Part shown: positions 15,100-20,985 of the stretch, one piece after another
How positions within the stretch are numbered: position 1 is the stretch's first letter
Layout of the letters: each line of letters opens with the position of its first letter
Notes under the pieces: generated by a model
What the model was told of the DNA's origin: nothing
Databases searched by the model: none
Seen by the model: the letters and a program-made list of their open reading frames with translations, nothing else
Assembly (NCBI GenBank): GCA_050249455.1
Contig: JBFWQM010000067.1
Location: 1 to 22,777 of the forward strand
DNA from: JBFWQM01 sp050249455
GTDB taxonomy: Bacteria; Pseudomonadota; Alphaproteobacteria; MPNO01; VGEU01
Reading direction: 5' to 3'
DNA length: 22,777 bases
Program-made: the position numbers and the translations under genes

Positions 15100-16803
15100 T
15101 CACCCGCGGGCGCGGCAGATGACGTTGAGCAGCGAATGCTGGCCGCCGTCGACCTTGTCGAGCGCCTTCTCCAGCGCGCCGTGCAGCTTCGAGGGGTCGT
15201 TGACCGTCTCGCCGTAGCCGCTGCACGCCTCGATCGTCTTGGCGAAATCGGGCGACGGCGTCAGCTCGACCAGCGGCAGCGCGTTGGCCTTCGCGGCGCG
15301 GCCGTTGGGATACATGCCCAAGGTCGCGCCGCGCACCGCGAACCACTGCAGGTTGTTGGAGACGATGGTGAGCGTGGCGAGCTTCTCCGCCTGCGCGACG
15401 AAGTGCGCCGCGGTCGGCACGCAGAACATGTAGGACCCGTCGCCGACCGCCGAGATCACCTGCCGCTTCGGCGCGGCGAGCTTGGCGCCCAGCGCCTCGC
15501 CCAGGCCGCGGCCCAGCCCGCCGGCGCCGCCGCCGGGCAGGAAGCAGCCCGGCTGCTCCAGCTTGAGGTGGTCCTGCGGCACGCCGAGCTCATTGATCAG
15601 GATGGCGTCGTCGTCCTTCACCTCGTTGAGGCAGTGGGCGAGCCAAGCGGGGTGGATGGGCGCCAGCCCCTTGGCGTCGGCCAGCAGCTTCTGGCGCTGC
15701 TGGGCGGCCTGCTCGAGCGTCGCGGCCATGCGCTTGCGCCGGGCGTCGATGCCGGCCTGCATAGACTTCGCCTTGCCGCGCAGCGCCTCGTGGATCATGC
15801 CGAAGGCGAGCGCGGAATCGCCGACCACCGTGAGGTCGGAGCGGAAGCCGCGATAGGGCAGCCGCTGGTAGATCGGGTCGGATCCGATGTGGATCACCGT
15901 GGCGGTCGCCGCGGGCTGCATGGCCTTCGGAATCCACGGCACCGAAGAGTCGAACACCAGAACGAGGTCGGCCGCTTCCAGCGCCGCCTTGGACACCGCG
16001 CCCAGGCTCATCGGGTGGCTGGACGGGATGTGGCCGGCGGAGGTCTGCGCCACCGGTAGCGCGTAGTCGCCCGCCAGCGCGGCGAGCCCGCCGAACGACT
16101 CCGGCGTGTGGAAGTTGCGCCCGGCGATGATCAGCGGGTTCTCCGCCCTGGCGATCGCGTCGGCGACCCGCTCGATCGCCGCAGCTGACGGCGCCGGCGG
16201 CAGCGGCGCGCCGCGCGGCCGGCGCTTCACGCCGTTGCTGGCCTGCCCGCCCAGCACCTCGCGCGGCAGCGTCAGGTAGACCGGCCCGCGCGGCTCGCTC
16301 ATCGCGATGTCGACCGCGCGCTCGACCACCTGGTCGACCGACTGCGTGCCGCGCAGCTCATAGTCCCACTTGACGTACTCGCGCACCATCGCGCCCTGGT
16401 CGAACGCCTCCTGGCCCCAGTGGATGTTGAGGTTGCGCGAGCCGGCGTCGCCGTCCTCGGTCAGCGGCGTGCGGCCGGCGGCGAGCAGGACGGGCACGTT
16501 GTCGCGCGCGGCGTTGATCAGCCCGCACACCGCGTTGGCCGTGCCGACGGTGACATGCACCATGACGCCGGCCAGCTCGCCGCAGACCTTGTAGTAGCCC
16601 TGCGCCATGGCCATCGCGACGTTCTCATGCGGAACGGTCATGAAGGTCGGGATGGCGCTGTTGCCTTCGCCGGCGCGCACCAGGGCCTCGATGATCGGCG
16701 CGAAATCGGTGCCGGCGTTGGCGAACACGTACTTGATGCCGTTGTCGCGCAGCGCGGTCAGATAGGCTTCCGCGACGGAGTGTTCCGTGCCCTCGGTGCT
16801 CAT
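15100..16803 (-). CDS. Thiamine diphosphate-dependent enzyme (acetolactate synthase-like)
   Basis: The 567-aa product has the three-domain layout of ThDP decarboxylases and synthases. The N-terminal domain carries the cofactor-activating glutamate E60 in TVPHENVAMAMAQGYYK, the central domain includes NPLIIAGRNFHTP, and the C-terminal domain has the GDG...NN motif from G454 (AVGDGSYMF) to N483-N484 (TIVSNNLQWF). Related enzymes include acetolactate synthase, benzoylformate decarboxylase and sulfoacetaldehyde acetyltransferase; I cannot assign one. The substrate is probably a 2-oxo acid or acyloin. ATG 16803 has GGAGG 9 bases upstream; an ATG 16 codons further out has none. Together with TauD it suggests hydroxylation followed by C-C cleavage or formation. 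Confidence 0.88.
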   Translation of the reverse strand: MSTEGTEHSVAEAYLTALRDNGIKYVFANAGTDFAPIIEALVRAGEGNSAIPTFMTVPHENVAMAMAQGYYKVCGELAGVMVHVTVGTANAVCGLINAARDNVPVLLAAGRTPLTEDGDAGSRNLNIHWGQEAFDQGAMVREYVKWDYELRGTQSVDQVVERAVDIAMSEPRGPVYLTLPREVLGGQASNGVKRRPRGAPLPPAPSAAAIERVADAIARAENPLIIAGRNFHTPESFGGLAALAGDYALPVAQTSAGHIPSSHPMSLGAVSKAALEAADLVLVFDSSVPWIPKAMQPAATATVIHIGSDPIYQRLPYRGFRSDLTVVGDSALAFGMIHEALRGKAKSMQAGIDARRKRMAATLEQAAQQRQKLLADAKGLAPIHPAWLAHCLNEVKDDDAILINELGVPQDHLKLEQPGCFLPGGGAGGLGRGLGEALGAKLAAPKRQVISAVGDGSYMFCVPTAAHFVAQAEKLATLTIVSNNLQWFAVRGATLGMYPNGRAAKANALPLVELTPSPDFAKTIEACSGYGETVNDPSKLHGALEKALDKVDGGQHSLLNVICRARG

Positions 16804-17022
16804 GAACCTTGCCTCCCTGATTATGTCCGCGATGGCCGTCGGCGCATTCAATCCATCCTATATATCCGACAAAGGCAGGGCCCGCGACCGCTTCTCGCGG
16901 GGCGGGCAGGCCCAGGGACCGATGCGCGGCAGCCACAACCCGCTGGAATCTCGGCCAATTCGACGGCGACTCTTGCGCTCGGCAGCGGGAAGGGCCATAT
17001 GGGAGCGTTGTCGTCAACAACC
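16804..17022. other. Intergenic region between the minus-strand ThDP operon and the RNA element
   Basis: No coding region is convincing in these 219 bases. An AT-rich patch (TATATAT near 16858-16864) stands out in a very GC-rich surrounding and may belong to the minus-strand promoter. A hairpin with a 7-bp stem, CCCGCGA 16881-16887 and TCGCGGG 16895-16901, lies upstream. On the plus strand, TTGCGC (16973-16978), 17 bases, then CATATG (16996-17001) is a weak promoter candidate for the downstream RNA element. Confidence 0.4.
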
Positions 17023-17041
17023 GAAAGGAGGTGATCCAGTG
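17023..17041 (+). promoter_or_regulatory. Extended ribosome binding site complementary to the 16S rRNA 3' end
   Basis: The 17 bases 17023-17039 read GAAAGGAGGTGATCCAG, the exact reverse complement of the usual alphaproteobacterial 16S 3' end. A normal Shine-Dalgarno uses 4-7 of these positions. The AGGAGG core (17026-17031) is 7 bases before GTG 17039-17041, and the pairing reaches into the first base of that start codon. Confidence 0.75.
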
Positions 17042-17116
17042 TCTCATTGTCGTTTTCCGCGGCCACCGGTCGCCGTGACCTGGATCCTCGCCACTGCGGA
17101 GATCCGCGTCGCCTGA
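17039..17116 (+). CDS. 25-codon small ORF, possible leader peptide
   Basis: The ORF starts with GTG at ideal distance from an exceptionally strong ribosome binding site and ends with TGA at 17114-17116. The predicted peptide begins MSHCRFPRPPVAVTW and ends ILATAEIRVA. It has one Cys, one Trp, a basic Arg-rich N-terminal half with three prolines, and a more hydrophobic C-terminal half. I do not recognise it. Nearly all its codons lie inside helices of the RNA fold at 17045-17160, and the stop codon is in a hairpin loop (17113-17117). It may be a translated leader peptide whose decoding reshapes the RNA, a small regulatory protein, or an accident of a structured RNA. No run of identical amino acids points to classical amino-acid attenuation. 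Confidence 0.5.
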   Translation: MSHCRFPRPPVAVTWILATAEIRVA

Positions 17117-17160
17117 TGCGGCGCAAGGCGGTCCGACGATCGGGCCGCGGACGGACAATG
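17045..17160 (+). ncRNA. Structured RNA element of unknown class (three-way junction)
   Basis: Nested complementary segments form a compact fold. P1 is 17045-17051 (CATTGTC) with 17154-17160 (GACAATG). P1b is 17056-17064 (TCCGCGGCC) with 17143-17151, 9 bp. P2 is 17068-17074 with 17127-17133, 7 bp including two G-U pairs. Inside P2 two adjacent hairpins complete the junction: P3 17082-17091 with 17096-17105 (loop CACT, one mismatch) and P4 17106-17112 with 17118-17124. A terminator hairpin starts at the next base, 17161. I read the fold by eye. GC-rich DNA gives chance helices, but the nesting, the fit to the terminator and the AT-containing P1 argue for a real RNA. It does not look like tRNA, 6S, tmRNA or SRP RNA. 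Confidence 0.55.
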
Positions 17161-17195
17161 GAAGGGCCGCCCGCCTCGGGCGGCCCTTCTTCGTT
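17161..17195 (+). terminator. Rho-independent terminator after the RNA element
   Basis: GAAGGGCCGCCCG (17161-17173) pairs perfectly with CGGGCGGCCCTTC (17177-17189) across a 3-base loop. TTCGTT follows, a modest T-tract. It separates the RNA element/small ORF from greB. Confidence 0.78.
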
Positions 17196-17198
17196 AGC

Positions 17199-17242
17199 GG
17201 TTGCGCGGCGCGGCCCCGCTTTGCCACCATGGCCGCGCAACC
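17199..17242 (+). promoter_or_regulatory. Perfect 11-bp inverted repeat in the greB leader
   Basis: GGTTGCGCGGC (17199-17209) is perfectly complementary to GCCGCGCAACC (17232-17242), with 22 bases between. The repeat ends 5 bases before the greB Shine-Dalgarno (GGGAGGG 17248-17254). It could be a leader-RNA hairpin affecting greB translation or a DNA operator; I know of no protein that binds it. Confidence 0.45.
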
Positions 17243-17260
17243 CCGGCGGGAGGGCCGGCG

Positions 17261-17827
17261 ATGAGCAAGGCATTCGTGCGTGAGACCGACGACGACGGCG
17301 ACGACGATTCCGGCGCCGCCCCGGCGCTGCCGCCGGGCACCAAGAACTACATCACCCAGGCCGGCTTCCGCCGGCTGCAGGACGAGATGCGCGCGCTCCT
17401 CGATGACGAGCGGCCGAAGGTGGTGGAGATCGTCTCGTGGGCGGCCGGCAATGGCGACCGGTCGGAGAACGGCGACTACCTCTACGGCAAGCGACGGCTG
17501 CGTGAGATCGACCGCCGCGTCCGCTTCCTGTCGAAGCGGCTGGAGATCGCCGAGGTGGTCGACCCGGCGCTGCAGAAGAACCGCGACCAGGTGTTCTTCG
17601 GCGCCACCGTCACCTACGCCCACGTTGCGACCGACGCGGAGAACACGATCACCATCGTTGGCATGGACGAGGTGGACTCGGACCGCGGCCGGGTGAGCTG
17701 GATCTCGCCGATCGCCCGCGCGCTCCTGAAGGCGCGCGAAGGCGACGTGGTGGAGGTGCGCACGCCCGCCGGGCCGGAGCAGGTCGAGGTCGTGGCAATC
17801 CGCTACGAGGCCGACGCGGCGCCGTGA
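17261..17827 (+). CDS. greB: Transcription elongation factor GreB
   Basis: The 188-aa product matches GreB, which inserts a coiled coil into the RNA polymerase secondary channel and stimulates cleavage of backtracked RNA. The N-terminal coiled coil spans about residues 30-100, with YITQAGFRRLQDEMRAL on the first helix. The acidic tip D66 and E69 in AAGNGDRSENGDYLYGKRRL matches the two acidic residues needed for cleavage. The C-terminal FKBP-like domain begins near 110 and includes DEVDSDRGRVSWISPIARAL. About 20 acidic or flexible residues precede the fold (ETDDDGDDDSG), longer than in E. coli GreB. ATG 17261 has GGGAGGG 6 bases upstream. The stop overlaps the next gene's GTG (GTGA 17824-17827). 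Confidence 0.92.
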   Translation: MSKAFVRETDDDGDDDSGAAPALPPGTKNYITQAGFRRLQDEMRALLDDERPKVVEIVSWAAGNGDRSENGDYLYGKRRLREIDRRVRFLSKRLEIAEVVDPALQKNRDQVFFGATVTYAHVATDAENTITIVGMDEVDSDRGRVSWISPIARALLKAREGDVVEVRTPAGPEQVEVVAIRYEADAAP

Positions 17828-18402
17828 CCGACGCGGCGACCGTCGACACGCTGCGCGACGGCCGCCGCATCCTGATCCGCGCAATCGCGCCCGCCGACCG
17901 GCGCCATCTCGTGCACGGCATCGCGCTCTTGTCGCCGCGCGCGCGCCAGGCGCGCTTCATGACCGACCGCCGCGGCTTCACCGATGCCGAACTTGACTAC
18001 CTCACCGTCGTCGACCAGCACGACCACATCGCGCTGATCGCGCTGGAGGCCGAAACCGGCTGCGGTGCGGCAGTGGGCCGCTGCATCCGGCTGGCGCCCG
18101 GCGGGACTGTGGCGGAGGTCGCGCTCACCGTGCTCGACCGCTACCAGGCCGCGGGCCTCGGTACGGCGCTCCTGCGCCGGCTCGCGGCGCGCGCCGCTAC
18201 CGTCGGCGTCACCGCATTCCGCGCCGAGTACGCTGCCGACAACGCCGCGATGGCGCGGCTCGCCGCCCGCTACGGCGGCACGCCGGCCGCGGCGGGCGAC
18301 GGGCTGACGGTGGTCGAGATTCAGGTGTCCCGGCTCTTGCAGCCGGAACCGGAAGCGCCCCCTCCCCCCGCCCCCCTCTCACCAGGGGAGGGGGAGTTCT
18401 AA
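17824..18402 (+). CDS. GNAT-family N-acetyltransferase with repeat-encoded tail
   Basis: The 192-aa product has a GNAT fold. The acetyl-CoA pyrophosphate-binding motif A is VLDRYQAAGLGTALLRRLAA at 103-122, in the Q/R-x-x-G-x-G/A form. Before it, AEVALTVLD is the beta-4 strand; after it, FRAEYAADNAAMARLAARYG is motif B, with the usual Asn. The start RDGRRILIRAIAPADRRHL resembles acetyltransferases that are fused to or act alongside acyl-CoA synthetases. The substrate is unknown. GTG 17824 couples it to greB. The last 15 or so residues (EAPPPPAPLSPGEGEF) and the TAA are encoded by a palindromic intergenic repeat, so the original C-terminus was probably altered when the repeat arrived. Confidence 0.85.
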   Translation: MTDAATVDTLRDGRRILIRAIAPADRRHLVHGIALLSPRARQARFMTDRRGFTDAELDYLTVVDQHDHIALIALEAETGCGAAVGRCIRLAPGGTVAEVALTVLDRYQAAGLGTALLRRLAARAATVGVTAFRAEYAADNAAMARLAARYGGTPAAAGDGLTVVEIQVSRLLQPEPEAPPPPAPLSPGEGEF

Positions 18403-18440
18403 GCCCCTCCCCTCGTGGGAGGGGGTTGGGGGAGGGGGCG
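18356..18440. repeat. C/G-rich palindromic intergenic repeat
   Basis: Two arms of about 37 bases form an imperfect inverted repeat. The left arm (18356-18393) is C-rich then ends ACCAGGGGAGGGG; the right arm (18404-18440) starts CCCCTCCCCTCGTGGGAGG. About 10 bases lie between them, including the GNAT stop codon. Each arm is itself a small palindrome. Repeats of this CCCCTCCCC kind are scattered in many GC-rich proteobacteria. It lies between two convergent genes and could serve as a two-way terminator. Confidence 0.75.
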
Positions 18441-18463
18441 CCGCCGCGCGACAGATGCCGCCG

Positions 18464-18790
18464 CTACTTCACCGACGAGAACGCCGTCGGCTGCAGGATG
18501 GTGTTGGTCAGCGAGGCGACGATCGGGCCGTCGCGCTCGGTCTCGGTGCGCTTGGCGATCCATTCCGGGTCGGTCCCGAAGGCGTTCCACTTCTTGTCGC
18601 GCTCGGCGATCGAGTCCCACTCCAGCATGTAGTAGAGGTCGTTGTTCGACCCGCCGATGCTCACCGTCCAGAACCCGGCCTGGCGGATGCCGTGCTTCTG
18701 CCACAGCGGCAGGGTGATCTTCTCGAAGCGGTTCAGCAGCGCGGGCAGGCGGCCCGGCATGCAGTGGTAGACGCGAAGCTCGTAGATCAT
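18464..18790 (-). CDS. NIPSNAP-family (ferredoxin-like fold) protein
   Basis: The 108-aa product is a single NIPSNAP domain with a dimeric alpha/beta-barrel, ferredoxin-like fold. It starts MIYELRVYHCMPGRLPALL, then FEKITLPLWQKHGIRQAGFW, then DLYYMLEWDSIAERDKKWNA at 71-90, and ends with a strand near ILQPTAF. In bacteria these small proteins sit beside catabolic genes and are of uncertain function. ATG 18790 is chosen because the family begins exactly there; AAGGA lies close upstream. The frame runs further upstream but without family similarity. It is divergent from the Rieske oxygenase, with 133 bases between, and convergent with the GNAT gene across the palindromic repeat. Confidence 0.85.
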   Translation of the reverse strand: MIYELRVYHCMPGRLPALLNRFEKITLPLWQKHGIRQAGFWTVSIGGSNNDLYYMLEWDSIAERDKKWNAFGTDPEWIAKRTETERDGPIVASLTNTILQPTAFSSVK

Positions 18791-18856
18791 CGTCCTTCTC
18801 TCCCCTTCGCCGGCCGGCGGCCCGCGGCGCGGCCAGTCTAGCCCGGCGGTCCGCCG

Positions 18857-18886
18857 TTGACAGCCCGCCGCGCCGTGGCGGACCAT
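18857..18886 (+). promoter_or_regulatory. Candidate promoter of the Rieske oxygenase gene
   Basis: A consensus TTGACA (18857-18862) is followed after 18 bases by GACCAT (18881-18886), a weak -10 match. It would place the transcript start about 30 bases before the Rieske ATG. Confidence 0.4.
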
Positions 18887-18923
18887 GGCTGGCCGTCAGC
18901 CGCCGCAGCGAAGGAGCGATGCC

Positions 18924-19970
18924 ATGTTCGTGCGCAATGCCTGGTATGTCGCGGCGATGGGCGAGGAGGTCGGGCGCGACATCCTTGCGCGGCGAATCCT
19001 CGATCAGCCGCTCGTCCTCTACCGGACCGGCGACGGCACGGCCGTCGCGCTCGACGACTGCTGCGCCCATCGCGGGCTGCCGCTGTCGCTCGGCCGGCTC
19101 AAGGGCGACCTGATCGAATGCGGCTATCACGGCCTCGCCTACGACCGCACCGGCCTGTGCGTGCGCGTGCCGGGGCAGACGGCGGTGCCGCCCGGCGCCT
19201 GCGTGCGGGGCTATCCGCTGGTCGAGAAATGGGGCTGGCTGTGGATCTGGATGGGCGAGGCGGCGCTCGCCGACGAAGCCGCGATCCCCGACTTCCACTG
19301 GCTCGACGATCCCGGCTGGCGCGCGCTGGGCGAGCGCATCCCGGTCAAGTGCGACTACCGCTATTTGGTCGACAACCTGCTCGACCTGTCGCACCTCTCC
19401 TTCGTGCACGAGACCTCGATCGGCGTCGCCGCGGTGGCGGAGGCGGCGGAGGTCAGGACCGAGCGGTTCGGCCGCGACGGCGTGCGCATCACGCGCTGGA
19501 TGTACGACTGCCCGCCGCCGCCGACCTACACGCGCGCCGCGGGCCTCACCACCAACATCGACCGCTGGCAGATCATCGACTTCACGGCGCCGTCGTTCAT
19601 CACCATCGACCTCGGCGGCAAGCCGGTCGGCACCGGCGCGCGCGAGGGCCGGCGCGACAACGCCATCCTGCGCCGCAGCCTGAACGCGCTGACGCCGGAG
19701 ACGCCGACCTCATGCCACTATTTCTGGGCCGACGCGCAGTCCTTCGCGCTCGACGACCCGTCGGTCACCCGCCTGCTGTTCGAGGAGGTGCAGCGCATCT
19801 TCCGCGAGGACGTCGCGATCGTCGAGGCGCAGCAGCTGCGCCGCGACGAGCGGCCGGACTTCGGCGGCGTCGACATCAACGCCGATGCCGGCGCGCTGGA
19901 AGCCCGGCGCATCCAGGAACGGCTGATCGCCGACGAGCAGTCGGCCACGGCGCAACGCCGCGCCGGCTGA
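18924..19970 (+). CDS. Rieske non-heme iron oxygenase, vanillate-demethylase/phthalate-oxygenase-like
   Basis: The 348-aa product begins MFVRNAWYVAAMGEEVG, characteristic of VanA-like oxygenases. The Rieske [2Fe-2S] ligands are C47-x-H49 (CCAHRGLPLSLGR) and C66-x-x-H69 (IECGYHGLAY). The mononuclear iron site fits N151-L-L-D154-L-S-H157 with H162 in DNLLDLSHLSFVHE. These enzymes demethylate or hydroxylate aromatic acids with electrons from a separate reductase; no reductase gene is in the window. AAGGAG at 18911-18916 fixes ATG 18924; an earlier in-frame ATG at 18885 is less likely. The hydrolase-fold and class II aldolase genes follow in the same direction, and aromatic acid breakdown is the likely context. 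Confidence 0.9.
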   Translation: MFVRNAWYVAAMGEEVGRDILARRILDQPLVLYRTGDGTAVALDDCCAHRGLPLSLGRLKGDLIECGYHGLAYDRTGLCVRVPGQTAVPPGACVRGYPLVEKWGWLWIWMGEAALADEAAIPDFHWLDDPGWRALGERIPVKCDYRYLVDNLLDLSHLSFVHETSIGVAAVAEAAEVRTERFGRDGVRITRWMYDCPPPPTYTRAAGLTTNIDRWQIIDFTAPSFITIDLGGKPVGTGAREGRRDNAILRRSLNALTPETPTSCHYFWADAQSFALDDPSVTRLLFEEVQRIFREDVAIVEAQQLRRDERPDFGGVDINADAGALEARRIQERLIADEQSATAQRRAG

Positions 19971-19972
19971 TT

Positions 19973-20004
19973 GCGAACCGGGCGGCACGGCCGGCGCGGT
20001 TCGC
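19973..20004 (+). terminator. Hairpin after the Rieske gene (weak terminator candidate)
   Basis: GCGAACCG (19973-19980) pairs with CGGTTCGC (19997-20004), 8 bp with a 16-base GC-rich loop that can pair further. It starts 2 bases after the stop codon. No T-run follows, so it may be an RNA-stabilising hairpin or a factor-dependent terminator. Confidence 0.45.
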
Positions 20005-20111
20005 TGGCGCCGGACGGGTACCGAGACTAACATCGCCTCTCGCCATCGCCGGCACGGGACGGCCCCGTCGCACGGCCACGCCAAAATATGGAAGAACGGG
20101 GAGAAGACCTC

Positions 20112-20963
20112 ATGCCGATCGCCAACGTCCGGGGCGTCACCCTCAACTACGAGGTCCACGGCAATGCCGGGCCGTGGATGACCCTGACCCCCGGCGGCCG
20201 GCGCGCGCTCGATTCGGTGCGCTCGCTGGCGCAGCGGATGGCGGCGGCGGGCTACCGGGTGCTGATCCACGACCGGCGCAATTGCGGCGCCTCCGACGTG
20301 TCGATCGACGGGCGCGAGCCGGAATACCAGCTCTGGGCCGACGACCTGCACGCGCTGCTGGGCCAGCTCGGCGGGCTGCCGGCGATCGTCGGCGGCTCGT
20401 CGTCGGGCTGCCGCACCTCGATCCTGATGGCGCTGCGCCATCCGGAGGCGGTGCGCGCGCTGCTGCTGTGGCGGGTGACCGGCGGCGCGTTCGCGGCCAA
20501 GCGGCTGGCGGAGAACTATTACGGCCAGTTCATCGCCGCGGCGAAGCAGGGCGGCATGGCAGCGGTGTGCGAGATGGAGCACTTCCGCGACCGCATCAAC
20601 GAGCGGCCGTCCAACCGCGACGTGCTGATGAAGATGGCGCCGGCGGCGTTCATCGACGAGATGACGAAGTGGAGCCGCTATTTCCTCGAGGGTGCCGACC
20701 TGCCGGTGATCGGCGCGACGGCCGCCGAGCTCGGCTCGATCAAGGTGCCGACCCTCGTGGTGCCGGGCAACGACCGCACCCACGGCCTCGCGGTCGGCCA
20801 TGCCGCGCATAAGATGATCCCCGGCAGCGAGCTGTTCGAGCTGTTCACAGCCGACGTCGACACCGACCTGGTGCCGATGGAGGACTGGGATGCGCGGGAG
20901 GACGAGATGGCGGCGGCGTTCGTCGATTTCCTGCGTCGGCGCCTGCCGAAGCAGGCGGCCTAG
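20112..20963 (+). CDS. Alpha/beta-hydrolase-fold protein with incomplete catalytic triad
   Basis: The 283-aa product has an alpha/beta-hydrolase core. VTLNYEVHGNAGPWMTLTPG is at the N-terminus, VLIHDRRNCGASD near 57-69 follows the third strand, the nucleophile elbow is IVGGSSSGCRTSILM near 98, and PTLVVPGNDRTHGLAVGH near 213 carries the likely acid. The catalytic histidine expected near the last helix is not evident: that region reads TADVDTDLVPMEDWDARED. It may thus be a lyase, a cofactor-free oxygenase or a non-catalytic relative. ATG 20112 is preferred because GGGGAGAAG lies upstream; ATG 20088 is in frame without such support. It is followed 22 bases later by the class II aldolase gene and probably shares its transcript. 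Confidence 0.82.
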   Translation: MPIANVRGVTLNYEVHGNAGPWMTLTPGGRRALDSVRSLAQRMAAAGYRVLIHDRRNCGASDVSIDGREPEYQLWADDLHALLGQLGGLPAIVGGSSSGCRTSILMALRHPEAVRALLLWRVTGGAFAAKRLAENYYGQFIAAAKQGGMAAVCEMEHFRDRINERPSNRDVLMKMAPAAFIDEMTKWSRYFLEGADLPVIGATAAELGSIKVPTLVVPGNDRTHGLAVGHAAHKMIPGSELFELFTADVDTDLVPMEDWDAREDEMAAAFVDFLRRRLPKQAA

Positions 20964-20985
20964 CCGCGCGGCGAGGAGGAATCCC

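Noticed and set aside
17023..17039. A 16S rRNA gene fragment on the minus strand.
   Set aside because: Only the 17 terminal bases match; the sequence on the 16S side (17040 onward, read in reverse) is unrelated to 16S. The orientation before a GTG start fits a ribosome binding site better.
16625..17884. A 419-codon minus-strand frame across the RNA element, greB and the ThDP start.
   Set aside because: Its translation is low-complexity, it overlaps greB and the ThDP gene in wrong frames, and no domain can be seen.
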